The notes: a model not told the origin generated them from the letters alone. DNA of 64,000 nucleotides from Aurantiacibacter luteus (GCF_001010945.1 NZ_LBHB01000001.1:682001-746000), one strand, 5' to 3'; positions 8,710 to 18,086 are shown, counted from the first letter of the stretch. A program made the numbers and translations.

Positions 8710-10220
8710 TGGCCGAAACCCGGCGCGCTCGCCTGGGCCACGGCATCGCGCGCGGCGGCGATGAGGGCGCCCGCCTTGTGGCGGCACTCTGCGGCCTCGT
8801 AGGCCGGATCGCTGTCGGCCACGATGCCCGCGCCCGCCTGCACGTGCATGATGCCGTCCTTGACCACGGCGGTGCGCAGGACGATGCAACTATCGACCGA
8901 CCCATCGGGCGCGAAATAACCGACGCCGCCGGCATAGGCGCCGCGCGTCTCGGGCTCCAGTTCGGCGATGATCTCGCAGGCGCGGATCTTGGGCGCGCCG
9001 CTAACCGTGCCCGCCGGGAATCCCGCGAACAGCGCGTCGAGCGCATCGCGCTCGACCGCCAGCCTGCCCACGACGTTGCTGACGATGTGCATGACGTGGC
9101 TGTAGCGCTCGACGGTGAAGCTGTCGGTGACGGTGACGCTGCCCTGCGCGGCCACGCGGCCCACGTCGTTGCGCCCGAGGTCGAGCAGCATGAGGTGTTC
9201 GGCGCATTCCTTGGGATCGGCGAGCAGGCTCGCCTCGTTGGCGCGATCCTCGGCCTCGTCGCTCCCGCGCGGCCGGGTGCCTGCGATGGGGCGGATCGTG
9301 ACCTCTTCGTCCCTTACCCGCACGAGGATTTCCGGCGATGACCCTACCACGGCGAAACCCGGCAGGTCGAGGAAGTAGAGAAAGGGCGAGGGGTTTACGC
9401 GCCTGAGGCTGCGATAGAGCGCCAGCGGCGGCAGCGGGAATGGGCAGGTGAACCGCTGTGCCAGCACGACCTGGAAGATGTCGCCAGCCGCGATGTAATC
9501 CTTCGCCGAGGCGACCATGCGCGCATATGCGGCCTCGTCCGTGACCGGCGACAGTGCCAGTTCGGGCGCCGCGGAAAGGCGGGCGGCATCGGGCACGCGG
9601 CCGGCGAGCTTGCGCAACGCCTCGTCGATGCGCTCGGCGGCGCGATTGACGGCAGCGGCGGGATCGGGTTGCCCGGCAAACAGCGGCGCAACGGCGTAGA
9701 GTGCGTCGGTCAGCCGGTCGAACACCAGCACCAGGGTGGGCCGCGCGAACAGCATGTCGGGCAGGGCGAGAGCGCTCTGCGGGGCTCGGGGCAGCTTCTC
9801 GACGAGCCCGATGGTCTCGTACCCGAAATAGCCGACCAGGCAGGCGAGGGCCGGGGGCAGGCCGTCCGGCACCTCGATGCGGCAGGCCTCGACCAGTGAG
9901 CGCAGGGCGGCGAGGCTGTCGCCGTCCACCCCCTCGAAAGCCGCGCGATCGTGCTGCCAGCGGCGGTTGACCTCGGCACGCTCGCCCGTGGCGCGAAACA
10001 GCAGGTCCGGGTCCAGCCCCAGCAGGCTGTAACGCCCGCGCACCTCGCCGCCTTCGACCGATTCCAGCAGGAAGTCGCCGCGCCCCTCCTCGATCAGCTT
10101 GAGCGCCGCGCCGACCGGGGTCTCGGTATCGGCCACCACCCGCCGCCAGACGAGCGTGTTGCGCCCTTCCGCCAGCGCCGCGCGGGCCGCCGCCTCGTTG
10201 TTCAGCGCCGCGGCCTGCAC
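8706..10220 (-). CDS. trpE: Anthranilate synthase component I TrpE
   Basis: TrpE converts chorismate to anthranilate using ammonia from TrpG. The C-terminal chorismate-binding domain is clear: VVGSSPEILVRV, PIAGTRPRGSDEAEDR, LLDLGRNDVGRVA, VERYSHVMHIVSNV, FPAGTVSGAPKIRACEII and QAGAGIVADSDP. The N-terminal region holds the LLESVEGG motif used for tryptophan feedback inhibition. No ATG is suitable. A GTG at 10220 gives a normal 504-residue protein and is preceded by GAGGG at ribosome-binding distance, 7 bases after the ppiD stop. Confidence 0.95.
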   Translation of the reverse strand: MQAAALNNEAAARAALAEGRNTLVWRRVVADTETPVGAALKLIEEGRGDFLLESVEGGEVRGRYSLLGLDPDLLFRATGERAEVNRRWQHDRAAFEGVDGDSLAALRSLVEACRIEVPDGLPPALACLVGYFGYETIGLVEKLPRAPQSALALPDMLFARPTLVLVFDRLTDALYAVAPLFAGQPDPAAAVNRAAERIDEALRKLAGRVPDAARLSAAPELALSPVTDEAAYARMVASAKDYIAAGDIFQVVLAQRFTCPFPLPPLALYRSLRRVNPSPFLYFLDLPGFAVVGSSPEILVRVRDEEVTIRPIAGTRPRGSDEAEDRANEASLLADPKECAEHLMLLDLGRNDVGRVAAQGSVTVTDSFTVERYSHVMHIVSNVVGRLAVERDALDALFAGFPAGTVSGAPKIRACEIIAELEPETRGAYAGGVGYFAPDGSVDSCIVLRTAVVKDGIMHVQAGAGIVADSDPAYEAAECRHKAGALIAAARDAVAQASAPGFGQ

Positions 10221-10227
10221 CGCGCCC

Positions 10228-12171
10228 TCAATTGGCGGCGGGATTGTTGCCGCCCAGCAGGGACTGGCGCACGGCGGCGATCCCGTCCTCGTTGCGCTCG
10301 ACCTCGACCGCCTGCTGCACCGCGGCAACGAACTGCTCGGCATACTCGCTGCCCAGCGTCTGGCCGAGCTGGGCGCGGGTCGCGGCGATGAGGGGATCGT
10401 TGGCGGCAAGCTCGGGCACCTCGATATCGTCCAGCTGGATCACGAACCAGCGATCCTGTGCCTGCTCTGCCACGCGGTGCGCGGTTCCTTCTGCCATCGA
10501 GAAGAACAGCACGGTGCCGCGGGTCACCTGGCCCAGCCGCTGCAGCTCGCGACGCGAGATGCGCAGCGCCTGCGTGGCAGGAAGGTTGGCGGTTTCCTGC
10601 GCCACGGCATCGGCGAGCGAAGCGCCTCGCTCCACGCGCTGGAGGACGCGGTTGGCGGCCTGTCCGGCGGCGGCCATGCCCCGGTCGCGGCGCCACTGGG
10701 CGGCCACCTGCTCGCGGATCTCGGCAAGCGGCGCGGCGGCGCTGGGGATGATGTTTCCGACATCGTAGATCAGGAACTGCTGGCCCGCGGCAATCTCGTC
10801 GAGCGAAGCCTCGCCCTCGGGCACCTCGAAGGCGAAATTCATCACCCGCGCCAGCTCCGCCGGGGCTTGGGCCTGCTGGCCATAGACCTGGCCGCTGGCG
10901 AGCAGCGGCGGGGTCGACTGGATTTCCACGCCGAGCTCGCGAGCAGCTTCATCCAAGGTGCGCCCGCGGGCGAACTGGTCCTCCAGCTCCTCGGTCAATT
11001 CGCCGAGCGCCTGCGTGCGGCGTTCGGTTTCGAGCGTGGTGCGGATGTCGCCCTGCGCCTGCGCCAGCGAGCGCGCTGCGATGCGGGTGACGCCATCGAC
11101 CCGCAAGACGTACCAGCCCAGGCTGCCGCGCACGGGGCCGACCAGCGCGCCGTCGTTGCCGGCAAAGGCGGCCTGCGCCACGGCCTGCGAGGCGCTGCTG
11201 GCGAAATCCTGCTGCTCGACATCCTCGACCTGTGTCACCGCCAAGCCCTTGGACTGGGCCGAGGCTTCCAGCGTGGTGCCGCCGCGAACCTCGGCAATCA
11301 CCGCCCGCGCGGCGGCCTCGGTCGGCAGGACCAGCTGGGTGAAGCTGCGCTGCTGCCGCTCGCGATAAAGGACGGCATCGGCCTGGTAGCGGGCGGCCAC
11401 CTGCGCGTCGGTGACGGGCGGAATGTCGCTCAGGTTCTCGGCGGTGAAAGTGGCGTAGCGGATCACCCGGCGCTCGGGCCGGACGTAGCGTGCGCGGTTG
11501 CTATCGTAGTATTCCTGCAGCTGCGCGCTCGTCGGCGCACCGGTTGGGGCGAAGGCTTCGGCGGGGAATGCCGCCGCGCGGCCGATACGCGTCTCGTTCA
11601 ACAGCTGGGCATAGGTGCGCGCCACGCTTTCGGGCAGGGTGGCCTGGTAGGCGACCGGCAGCAGCATCTGCCGCGCCATCAGGCTGAGCGCGAGATCGTC
11701 ACGCACGGCGCTTTCCGTCAGGCCGCGCTGGCGCAGCGAGGCGCGGAACGCGTTCACGTCGAACTCGCCAGCGGCGTTCTGCAGGCCGGGAGAGGAGCGG
11801 ATTTCGCTGTCCACCAGCGCCGATCCTACTCGCAGGCCAAGCATCGTGCCAAATTCGGAGAGCGCCGCGCGGCTGATCATCGAATCAAGCACCTCGTCGA
11901 ACCCGCCGGCGTCGATGAAGGCCTGCATCGAAAGGGTCGGGTTCTCCTGGCGCGCCTGCTGCATCGAATTGGTGACGTTGAGCGACAGCTCGCTGGTCGA
12001 GATCGTCCGGTCGCCGACTACCGCCACCCGGTCGCCGCCCGCCACGCCGCCGAATACGGACGTATTCGAGACATCCGCGCTGGCGAAGGCGAAACCCATG
12101 AGCACGAGGAAGACGAGCGTCAGGCCCAGGCCGAGCTTGGACTGGAAGAACTTGCGAAAGAAACTGATCAT
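10228..12171 (-). CDS. ppiD: Membrane-anchored peptidyl-prolyl isomerase, PpiD-like
   Basis: A 647-residue SurA/PpiD-type periplasmic folding factor. Residues 1-36 hold a basic start (MISFFRKFFQSKLG) and one membrane anchor. A long SurA-N-like helical region follows, then a parvulin-like PpiC domain (roughly 240-370) that is less conserved, and a C-terminal helical region. The ATG at 12171 was preferred because it gives the MISFFRKFF start seen in PpiD. It sits 7 bases before trpE, a conserved alphaproteobacterial neighbourhood, and probably helps fold outer-membrane proteins. Confidence 0.9.
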   Translation of the reverse strand: MISFFRKFFQSKLGLGLTLVFLVLMGFAFASADVSNTSVFGGVAGGDRVAVVGDRTISTSELSLNVTNSMQQARQENPTLSMQAFIDAGGFDEVLDSMISRAALSEFGTMLGLRVGSALVDSEIRSSPGLQNAAGEFDVNAFRASLRQRGLTESAVRDDLALSLMARQMLLPVAYQATLPESVARTYAQLLNETRIGRAAAFPAEAFAPTGAPTSAQLQEYYDSNRARYVRPERRVIRYATFTAENLSDIPPVTDAQVAARYQADAVLYRERQQRSFTQLVLPTEAAARAVIAEVRGGTTLEASAQSKGLAVTQVEDVEQQDFASSASQAVAQAAFAGNDGALVGPVRGSLGWYVLRVDGVTRIAARSLAQAQGDIRTTLETERRTQALGELTEELEDQFARGRTLDEAARELGVEIQSTPPLLASGQVYGQQAQAPAELARVMNFAFEVPEGEASLDEIAAGQQFLIYDVGNIIPSAAAPLAEIREQVAAQWRRDRGMAAAGQAANRVLQRVERGASLADAVAQETANLPATQALRISRRELQRLGQVTRGTVLFFSMAEGTAHRVAEQAQDRWFVIQLDDIEVPELAANDPLIAATRAQLGQTLGSEYAEQFVAAVQQAVEVERNEDGIAAVRQSLLGGNNPAAN

Positions 12172-12294
12172 GGGATTCCGGTTCTGGTGTCTCGTGCGCG
12201 GCGCCCCGGGCGCCTCGAAGGCCGCCGCTTTATCCCGCATGGGACCTTGCCGCAACAGCCCGGTTGCGCTTTCCGGCACGGGGCAAAACCGGCT

Positions 12295-12323
12295 TTGACA
12301 AGCGCGGGTGCGAAGGTTAGCGC
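12295..12323 (+). promoter_or_regulatory. Candidate sigma-70 promoter for tpiA
   Basis: A perfect TTGACA (12295-12300) is followed after 17 bases by TAGCGC (12318-12323). It lies about 80 bases before the tpiA start, in the 228-base divergent gap shared with ppiD. The -10 match is poor, so the call is tentative. Confidence 0.3.
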
Positions 12324-12399
12324 GGCTGCCATCTCGCCTGCGATTTCGGCCCCGTGATCGCCGATCGCCTTATGGCGCTTAGAAAATTCGGGAACAGCA

Positions 12400-13161
12400 A
12401 TGACTTTTCGCCCCTATGTCGTCGGCAACTGGAAGATGCACGGCACCCGCGCCATGCTGGCGGAGGCCCGCGCCATCGACCGTGCCGCCGAACGGTTGAT
12501 CAAGGTGGAGGTGGCGCTGGCGCCGCCTGCCACTCTCGTCCACGCCTGCCGCAAGGAAGCGACGCTGATCGGCATCGGCGCGCAGGACTGCCATCCGGCC
12601 GATGGCGGCGCGCATACCGGCGATATCTCCGCCGCCATGCTGAAGGATGCGGGCGCCGGCTTCGTCATCGTCGGCCATTCCGAACGCCGCGCCGATCATT
12701 CCGAGAGCGACGCGCTGGTCAGGCAGAAGGCCGAGGCGGCGCTGGCGGTGGGCCTGACCGTGATCGTTTGCGTGGGCGAGACCGCCGCGCAGCGCGACGC
12801 GGGCACGGCCGAGAGCGTGGTCTCCGGCCAGCTGGCGGGCTCGCTTCCGCCCAGCGACAGCCCGGCCGAGCAGGTCACCGTCGCCTACGAGCCCGTTTGG
12901 GCGATCGGCACCGGCAACACTGCCACGCCCGAAGATGTCGCCGCCATGCACGCGCACATCCGCGACGAACTCAAGCGCATCTACGGCGAGGGCGGGGCTG
13001 CCGTGCGCATCCTTTACGGCGGTTCGGTCAAGCCCGAGAACGCGGCGCAGCTGCTCGCGGTCGAGAACGTGGGCGGGGCGCTGGTCGGCGGGGCCAGCCT
13101 GACGGCGGAGAGCTTCCTCGGCATCATCGTCGCCGCCGCGCCCGATCCCGACGCCGAATAA
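12400..13161 (+). CDS. tpiA: Triosephosphate isomerase
   Basis: TpiA interconverts dihydroxyacetone phosphate and glyceraldehyde 3-phosphate. The 253-residue TIM barrel shows the substrate lysine motif GNWKMHG (9-15), the catalytic histidine His93 in GHSERR, the catalytic Glu164 in [10 protein letters not shown], the YGGSVKPEN phosphate loop and GALVGGASL. Followed by secG and pyrG on the same strand, the usual order in this group. Confidence 0.97.
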   Translation: MTFRPYVVGNWKMHGTRAMLAEARAIDRAAERLIKVEVALAPPATLVHACRKEATLIGIGAQDCHPADGGAHTGDISAAMLKDAGAGFVIVGHSERRADHSESDALVRQKAEAALAVGLTVIVCVGETAAQRDAGTAESVVSGQLAGSLPPSDSPAEQVTVAYEPVWAIGTGNTATPEDVAAMHAHIRDELKRIYGEGGAAVRILYGGSVKPENAAQLLAVENVGGALVGGASLTAESFLGIIVAAAPDPDAE

Positions 13162-13261
13162 GGCCACTCCCACGCCGCGGCGCGCGGCCCTTGCCGGATA
13201 GTCCGGCGCGGACTACATCGCGCGTCACATACGCACAGCACACCAGCCAGATCGTCAGACC

Positions 13262-13726
13262 ATGAACTCGCTCTTCAACTTCCTCCTCGTCCTCCAGGGC
13301 TTCGTTGCCGCGGCGCTCGTCGCGCTCGTCCTCATGCAGCGTTCGGAGGGCGGTGGCCTCGGCATCGGCGGCGGCGGCAGCCCCGGCGGCCTGATGAGCG
13401 CGCGCGGCGCGGCCGATTTCCTCACCCGCGCCACCAAGTGGTCGGCCGTGGTCTTCGTCGTGCTGGCGATCGTTCTGGCGGGCATCGCTACCGGCACCAC
13501 CGGCCCGGGCGATCTCGATGCCACGATCGACCGCTCGACCGCCACCCGCGACATCGAGGGCGCGGCTCCGGCGACCGGCGCGCCGCAGGGCGATGGCGTG
13601 TTCCCGGCCGACACCGGCCTCGACGGCGCGGCTCCGGTCGAGGTGGCTCCCGCGCCCGAGGGCGCACAGGACCGGGCGGACAGCACCGGCCTCACCGAGG
13701 ACCCGCTCGCCAACATCGGCGAGTAA
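13262..13726 (+). CDS. secG: Preprotein translocase subunit SecG
   Basis: SecG is a small membrane subunit of the SecYEG channel. The 154 residues contain two membrane segments (about 3-22 and 56-74) around the conserved loop QRSEGGGLGIGGGGSPGGLM, followed by SARGAADFLTRATKW. The C-terminal tail of about 75 residues is low-complexity, rich in Ala, Pro, Gly and Asp, as in other alphaproteobacterial SecG proteins. It lies 100 bases after tpiA and 92 bases before pyrG. Confidence 0.93.
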   Translation: MNSLFNFLLVLQGFVAAALVALVLMQRSEGGGLGIGGGGSPGGLMSARGAADFLTRATKWSAVVFVVLAIVLAGIATGTTGPGDLDATIDRSTATRDIEGAAPATGAPQGDGVFPADTGLDGAAPVEVAPAPEGAQDRADSTGLTEDPLANIGE

Positions 13727-13818
13727 TCGCGGCAACGCAGGTTTTTTCCGGCACGCGGTGGAAATCCGCGCCGGAACGCTTGCGCCGAATCCCTGTACAC
13801 CCTTAAGGACCAAGTCCC

Positions 13819-15456
13819 ATGGCGCGGTATATCTTCATCACCGGCGGCGTGGTTTCCTCGCTCGGCAAGGGTCTCATGGCGGCATCGCTCGCGGCGCTGC
13901 TGCAGGCGCGCGGCTACAAAGTCCGCATTCGTAAGTTCGACCCCTATCTCAACGTCGATCCGGGCACGATGAGCCCATACCAGCACGGCGAGGTCTTCGT
14001 GACCGACGACGGGGCCGAGACCGACCTCGACCTCGGCCACTACGAGCGGTTCACGGGTGTCTCCGCGCACCAGAACGACAACATAACTTCGGGCCGCGTC
14101 TATCGCGACATCATCGCCAAGGAGCGGCGCGGCGACTACCTGGGCGCGACGGTGCAGGTGATCCCGCACGTCACCGATGCAATCAAGGACTTCGCACTGG
14201 CCGACCAGGGCGACCACGACTTCATCCTGTGCGAGATCGGCGGCACCGTGGGCGACATCGAGAGCCTGCCGTTCATGGAGGCCATCCGCCAGCTCAGGAA
14301 CGAACTCGAGCCGCTGCAGACGCTGTCCGTCCACGTCACGCTGGTGCCCTTCATCAAGGCCGCGGGCGAGCTCAAGACCAAGCCCACGCAGCACTCCGTG
14401 CGCGAGCTGGCAAGCCTCGGCATCAAGCCCGACATCCTGCTGTGCCGCTGCGAGCATCCGCTGCCCGACGGCGAGCGGCAGAAGATCGCCAACTTCTGCA
14501 ACGTGCGGAAAGAGGCGGTCATCCAGGCGCTCGACGCCAGCAGCATCTACGCCGTGCCGCGCCAGTATCACGAGGAAGGCCTCGATACCGAAGTTCTGCG
14601 CGCCTTCGGGATGCTCGGCACATCCAACCTGCCCGACATGGCCCGCTGGGACGACGTGCTCGATCGCTACGAGCATTACGAGGGCGAGGTGACAATCGGC
14701 GTGGTCGGGAAGTACGTGGGCCTGCCCGATGCCTATAAGAGCCTCAACGAGGCGCTGATCCATGGCGGCATGGCCAACCGCGCCAAGGTGAAGATCCGCT
14801 GGATCGATGCCGAGGTTTTCGAGCAGGACGATTCCATCATCGCCAGCCAGCTCGAGCCGCTCCACGCGATCCTCGTACCCGGCGGCTTCGGCGAGCGCGG
14901 CAGCGAGGGCAAGATCGCCGCGGTGCGTTTCGCCCGCGAACGCAAGGTGCCCTTCCTCGGCATCTGCCTGGGGATGCAGATGGCATGTATCGAGGGCGCC
15001 CGCAGCATCGGCATCGACACGGCTTCCTCCACAGAGTTCGGCGAGACGAGCGAGCCCGTGGTCGGCATCATTACCGAATGGATGAGCGCGGAAGGCCTGC
15101 AGCAGCGCTCTGCCGAGACCGATCTCGGCGGCACCATGCGGCTCGGCGCCTACGAGGCGAAGCTCGACGGTAACAGCCACGTCTCGCGCATCTACGGCGG
15201 GGCAACGACCATCTCCGAACGCCATCGCCACCGTTACGAGGTCAACTCCGCCTATGTCGAGCGACTGGAGAACGGCGGGCTGATCTTTTCCGGGATGTCG
15301 CCCGACGGCCTGCTGCCGGAGATCGTCGAACGGCCCGATCATCCCTGGTTCGTCGGCGTGCAGTTCCACCCTGAACTGAAGAGTCGCCCCTTCGACCCGC
15401 ATCCGCTATTCTCGGGGTTCATCGAGGCCGCACTCGCCCAGTCGCGCCTCGTTTAG
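13819..15456 (+). CDS. pyrG: CTP synthase
   Basis: PyrG aminates UTP to CTP using glutamine. The 545-residue protein has the usual two domains. The N-terminal synthase starts [19 protein letters not shown], with the nucleotide loop and [23 protein letters not shown]-terminal glutaminase follows, with GGFGERG, the nucleophile Cys383 in GICLGMQ, and the His-Glu pair in [11 protein letters not shown]. Length and all key residues are intact. Confidence 0.98.
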   Translation: MARYIFITGGVVSSLGKGLMAASLAALLQARGYKVRIRKFDPYLNVDPGTMSPYQHGEVFVTDDGAETDLDLGHYERFTGVSAHQNDNITSGRVYRDIIAKERRGDYLGATVQVIPHVTDAIKDFALADQGDHDFILCEIGGTVGDIESLPFMEAIRQLRNELEPLQTLSVHVTLVPFIKAAGELKTKPTQHSVRELASLGIKPDILLCRCEHPLPDGERQKIANFCNVRKEAVIQALDASSIYAVPRQYHEEGLDTEVLRAFGMLGTSNLPDMARWDDVLDRYEHYEGEVTIGVVGKYVGLPDAYKSLNEALIHGGMANRAKVKIRWIDAEVFEQDDSIIASQLEPLHAILVPGGFGERGSEGKIAAVRFARERKVPFLGICLGMQMACIEGARSIGIDTASSTEFGETSEPVVGIITEWMSAEGLQQRSAETDLGGTMRLGAYEAKLDGNSHVSRIYGGATTISERHRHRYEVNSAYVERLENGGLIFSGMSPDGLLPEIVERPDHPWFVGVQFHPELKSRPFDPHPLFSGFIEAALAQSRLV

Positions 15457-15817
15457 AATACCCCTAACTCACGGTATTGCGCCGGATCGCACGATTGTTT
15501 CGGCAAGATCAACATATGTCAAAATTCGCTTGCACAAGCGGCGCCATTGATTAATCGCGAAATTCTGGGCCGTGGGGGCGTGTCCGGCAGCCTTTGCTCC
15601 ATCCGTCCCTAAGAACGGTTTCAGTCTGGTTCGAGGTCGATCGTCGGTGCGTTGCAGGGATACGCGCGCGATCGATAGGCTCTTGCCTTTGGAACTGGTT
15701 GTCTCTTGCGACCCGGACAGCCAATGCCAGAGGCGAGTCGGCGCCTCCAGCGTCGAGGGGGCGGGTCCTAGCGGGCCCGCCCCCAACGTTTTCGTAAGAT
15801 TGGTTTTTGCGACGACG
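15457..15817. other. 361-base stretch without a convincing gene; possible small RNA locus
   Basis: Open frames across this gap lack family features. What can be seen: an inverted repeat GAGGCG-N5-CGCCTC-type stem near 15730-15747, the strong hairpin at 15757-15784, and on the minus strand a TTGACA-N17-AACAAT match near 15490-15520. Read on the plus strand, the strong hairpin is followed by AACGTTTTCG, a weak terminator tail. I looked for tmRNA, SRP RNA and RNase P RNA signature sequences and saw none. Confidence 0.4.
15757..15784. terminator. GC-rich terminator-like hairpin between pyrG and the hsp20 gene
   Basis: GGGGGCGGGTCC (15757-15768) pairs with GGGCCCGCCCCC (15773-15784), a 12-bp stem with one G-U pair and a TAGC loop. 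It lies 34 bases beyond the hsp20 stop and about 300 bases beyond pyrG. The short T tract (AACGTTTTCG) is on the plus-strand side, so it may end a plus-strand transcript or both. Confidence 0.5.
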
Positions 15818-16306
15818 TCAGGCCGCAGCCTGTTCGTCATTGGAGTCGGTGTCTGCCTTGTCACCCTCGACCACGTTCAGCGTGGTTCCGCCGATGGCGA
15901 TCTTCTTGGGTTTCATCGCCTCGGGCACCTCGCGCACCAGGTCGATGACGAGCAAGCCGTCCTTCAGATCGGCATCCTCGACGCGGACGTAGTCGGCCAG
16001 CTCGAAGCGGCGCTCGAACCCGCGATTGGCGATGCCGACGTGCAGCATCTCGCCCTCGACGCTCTCGTCGCGCTTGCGGCCCTGCACGGTCAGCAGGTTC
16101 TGCTGCGCGGTGATGTCGAGATCGCGGGCGGTGAAGCCGGCCACGGCCACGGTGATGCGATAGGCATCTTCGCCGCGCCGCTCGATGTTGAAGGGGGGAT
16201 AATTATCGCCGCCACCGGCACTGCGCGCGGTGTTTTCGAGCAGGTCGAAGATGCGGTCGAAGCCGACGGTCGAGCGACGATAAGGGGTAAGATCGAAACG
16301 GTTCAT
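15818..16306 (-). CDS. Small heat-shock protein, Hsp20/IbpA family
   Basis: An ATP-independent holdase that binds unfolding proteins. The 162 residues begin MNRFDLTPYRRSTVGFDRIFDLLE, followed by an alpha-crystallin domain from about residue 36 (NYPPFNIERRGEDAYRITVAVAGF, then LTVQGRK and a RGFERRFELADYV strand). The acidic C-terminal tail is family-like. The ATG at 16306 is preceded by GAGGA at 8 bases. A possible heat-shock promoter lies 65-93 bases upstream. Confidence 0.94.
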   Translation of the reverse strand: MNRFDLTPYRRSTVGFDRIFDLLENTARSAGGGDNYPPFNIERRGEDAYRITVAVAGFTARDLDITAQQNLLTVQGRKRDESVEGEMLHVGIANRGFERRFELADYVRVEDADLKDGLLVIDLVREVPEAMKPKKIAIGGTTLNVVEGDKADTDSNDEQAAA

Positions 16307-16370
16307 TGAAACAAATCCTCTGTTGAGCAATTTGACGATAGAGCGGACCCTGACGGCGTCCGCACGAGAC

Positions 16371-16399
16371 AAGATAATTGCCGGGCGCGCGGTTTCAAG
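16371..16399 (-). promoter_or_regulatory. Candidate RpoH (sigma-32) promoter for the hsp20 gene
   Basis: On the minus strand CTTGAA (16399-16394) is followed, after 13 bases, by CAATTATCTT (16380-16371). CTTGAA-type -35 boxes are characteristic of heat-shock sigma factor promoters, and the downstream gene is a heat-shock chaperone. The -10 element is only an approximate match. Confidence 0.4.
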
Positions 16400-16434
16400 C
16401 GCGGCCAGACGGCCAATCCAGCGAGGAATTGCGC

Positions 16435-16698
16435 GTGACCACACCTAAGGTGGAAATCTACACGAAGGCCTTTTGCGGCTTCTGCCACCGGGCCAAGCGC
16501 CTGCTGGACGAGAAGGGCGTAGACTATACCGAGTACGACATCACGATGGGCGGGCCCAAGCGCGAAGAGATGATGCAGCGCCGCCCCGACGCGCGCACCG
16601 TGCCGCAGGTCTTCATAGACGACCGCGCTATCGGCGGGTCTGACGACCTTGCCGCACTGGAACGCGAGGGCAAGCTGGACGTGCTGCTCGGGCTCTGA
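16435..16698 (+). CDS. grxC: Glutaredoxin 3 (GrxC)
   Basis: A dithiol glutaredoxin of 87 residues. The redox site is C-G-F-C at 14-17, a variant of the common C-P-Y-C. The cis-proline region TVPQVFID and the glutathione site GGSDDLAALE follow. A GTG at 16435 gives MTTPKVEIYTKAFC; the longer open frame would extend into the hsp20 promoter. The amidohydrolase gene starts 16 bases downstream. Confidence 0.93.
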   Translation: MTTPKVEIYTKAFCGFCHRAKRLLDEKGVDYTEYDITMGGPKREEMMQRRPDARTVPQVFIDDRAIGGSDDLAALEREGKLDVLLGL

Positions 16699-16714
16699 CA
16701 TTCGGGCGGGCACC

Positions 16715-17542
16715 ATGACCCGTATCGCTCTCCTGCAAATGACCTCGGGCATCGACCCGCTGGCGAATGCCCGCGTAGTGGCCGATGCCGCGGAGCGCGC
16801 GGGCGGGGAGGGCGCCACCATGCTCTTCACCCCCGAAATGGCGCTGCTGATCGACCGCGACCGCGTGCGCGCTGCGGCCGGTATAGTGGCCGAAGAGGAC
16901 AATCCGGGCGTTGCGCTGGTGCAAGAGGCGGCTGCGAAGCACGACTTGTGGATCGCCCTGGGACTGCCAGTCGCCCGTGCGGACGGTCGCTGGGCCAACC
17001 GCACGCTGCTGCTGGACCCGGCTGGCGGAATCGCCGCGCGGTACGACAAGATTCACATGTTCGACGTTGCACTCGACACTGGTGAAAGCTGGCGCGAATC
17101 CGCAGCCTATGCGCCGGGTGACGCGGTCGTGACAGCCGCGGGCACTCCGATCGGCACCCTAGGCCTGACGACCTGTTACGATGTGCGGTTTCCCGCGCTT
17201 TTCGACGAACTTGGCCGTCGCTCCTGCGATGCGATCGCGATACCCGCAGCCTTCACCGTGCCGACCGGCAAGGCCCATTGGCACCTGCTTCAACGCGCCC
17301 GCGCGGTAGAGGCGAGCGCCTTCGTCGTGGCCGCGGCGCAAGTGGGCCGTCATGCCGACGGGCGAGCGACCTTCGGCCATTCGCTGGTGGTCGATCCGTG
17401 GGGCGAGGTGCTGCTCGACATGGGAGGTGAGGAGGCGGGGCTCGGCCTTTGCGATCTCGATCTTTCCCGCATCGGCGAGGTGCGTGCCCAGTTGCCCAGT
17501 CTTGCCAACAAGCGGCCAATCCCCAGATCGGGCGGGCAATGA
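16715..17542 (+). CDS. Carbon-nitrogen hydrolase (nitrilase/omega-amidase superfamily)
   Basis: The 275-residue protein carries the full catalytic set: Glu41 in FTPEMAL, Lys112 in RYDKIHMFDV, and Cys154 in TTCYDVRFPALF. Members close to this type hydrolyse deaminated glutathione or omega-amides such as 2-oxoglutaramate; the position after grxC favours a thiol-repair role, which is inference. The ATG at 16715 was chosen by alignment of MTRIALLQMTSG. Its stop overlaps the next start as ATGA. Confidence 0.9.
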   Translation: MTRIALLQMTSGIDPLANARVVADAAERAGGEGATMLFTPEMALLIDRDRVRAAAGIVAEEDNPGVALVQEAAAKHDLWIALGLPVARADGRWANRTLLLDPAGGIAARYDKIHMFDVALDTGESWRESAAYAPGDAVVTAAGTPIGTLGLTTCYDVRFPALFDELGRRSCDAIAIPAAFTVPTGKAHWHLLQRARAVEASAFVVAAAQVGRHADGRATFGHSLVVDPWGEVLLDMGGEEAGLGLCDLDLSRIGEVRAQLPSLANKRPIPRSGGQ

Positions 17543-17997
17543 TCGTCTATGATCTCACCTGCGACCACGGCCACCGCTTCGAGGGGTGGTTCGGATCCTC
17601 CGCCGACTTCGCATCGCAGGCGGAGCGCGGTCTGCTCGCTTGTCCGGCTTGCGGCAGCGTGGACGTGACGAAGGCGCCGATGGCTCCCGCCGTACCGCGC
17701 AAGGGCAACCGGAAAGCGGAAGGTGGGGTGAAAACGCCCGTCGCGAATGCTCCGCTGCCGCCCGAGGTGGCGCAGGCGATGGCAAGACTGGCCGAGGCGC
17801 AGGCGAGGGCACTGAAGGACAGCACCTGGGTCGGCAAGGATTTCGCCGAAGCCTCGCGCGCGATGCACTACGGCGAGCGCGAGCATCAGGTTATCCACGG
17901 CCAGGCGAGCGTCGACGAAGCGAAGGCGCTGGTGGAGGAGGGCGTGCCCGTCTCCCCCCTGCCGTTTCCCGTCGCTCCGCCCGAGGAACTGAACTGA
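17539..17997 (+). CDS. DUF1178 family protein
   Basis: A 152-residue protein with the start MIVYDLTCDHGHRFEGWF and a zinc-ribbon-like set Cys8, Cys35 and Cys38 (LLACPACGSVDVTKAPMAP). A charged linker is followed by a helical part with DFAEASRAMHYGEREH. This matches DUF1178, which in alphaproteobacteria usually follows grxC and a nitrilase. Function is unknown. It overlaps the amidohydrolase gene by 4 bases, so the two are probably co-translated. Confidence 0.9.
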   Translation: MIVYDLTCDHGHRFEGWFGSSADFASQAERGLLACPACGSVDVTKAPMAPAVPRKGNRKAEGGVKTPVANAPLPPEVAQAMARLAEAQARALKDSTWVGKDFAEASRAMHYGEREHQVIHGQASVDEAKALVEEGVPVSPLPFPVAPPEELN

Positions 17998-18009
17998 TTG
18001 CCGATGGGG

Positions 18010-18086
18010 TGGTGCGCCCGACAGGATTCGAACCTGTGGCCCCCGGATTAGGAATCCGGTGCTCTATCCTGCTGAGCTACGGGCGC
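18010..18086 (-). tRNA. tRNA-Arg (anticodon CCT)
   Basis: The minus strand folds as a complete 77-base tRNA. The acceptor stem pairs GCGCCCG with CGGGCGC. The D arm contains TAGCTCAGC; the anticodon stem CCGGATT-loop carries CCT; the T arm contains GGTTCGAATCC; and CCA is encoded at 18010-18012. The CCT anticodon reads AGG. It is convergent with the DUF1178 gene 12 bases away. Confidence 0.97.

Noticed and set aside
10099-12357. Very long plus-strand open frame (752 residues) opposite ppiD and trpE
   Set aside because: It is antisense to two well-supported genes; the high GC content keeps the complementary frame open. The His- and Arg-rich composition is typical of shadows.
13255-15402. 715-residue minus-strand open frame opposite secG and pyrG
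   Set aside because: Antisense shadow of intact pyrG and secG, without recognisable motifs.
15457-15817. tmRNA, SRP RNA or RNase P RNA in the pyrG-hsp20 gap
   Set aside because: None of the signature sequences, such as GGAAGCAGC-type SRP or GAGGAAAGTCC RNase P motifs, is present on either strand.
15469-15864. Minus-strand open frame of 131 residues between pyrG and hsp20
   Set aside because: It overlaps the end of the hsp20 gene in another frame, has no recognisable motif, and has a shadow-like Arg/Pro/Thr composition.
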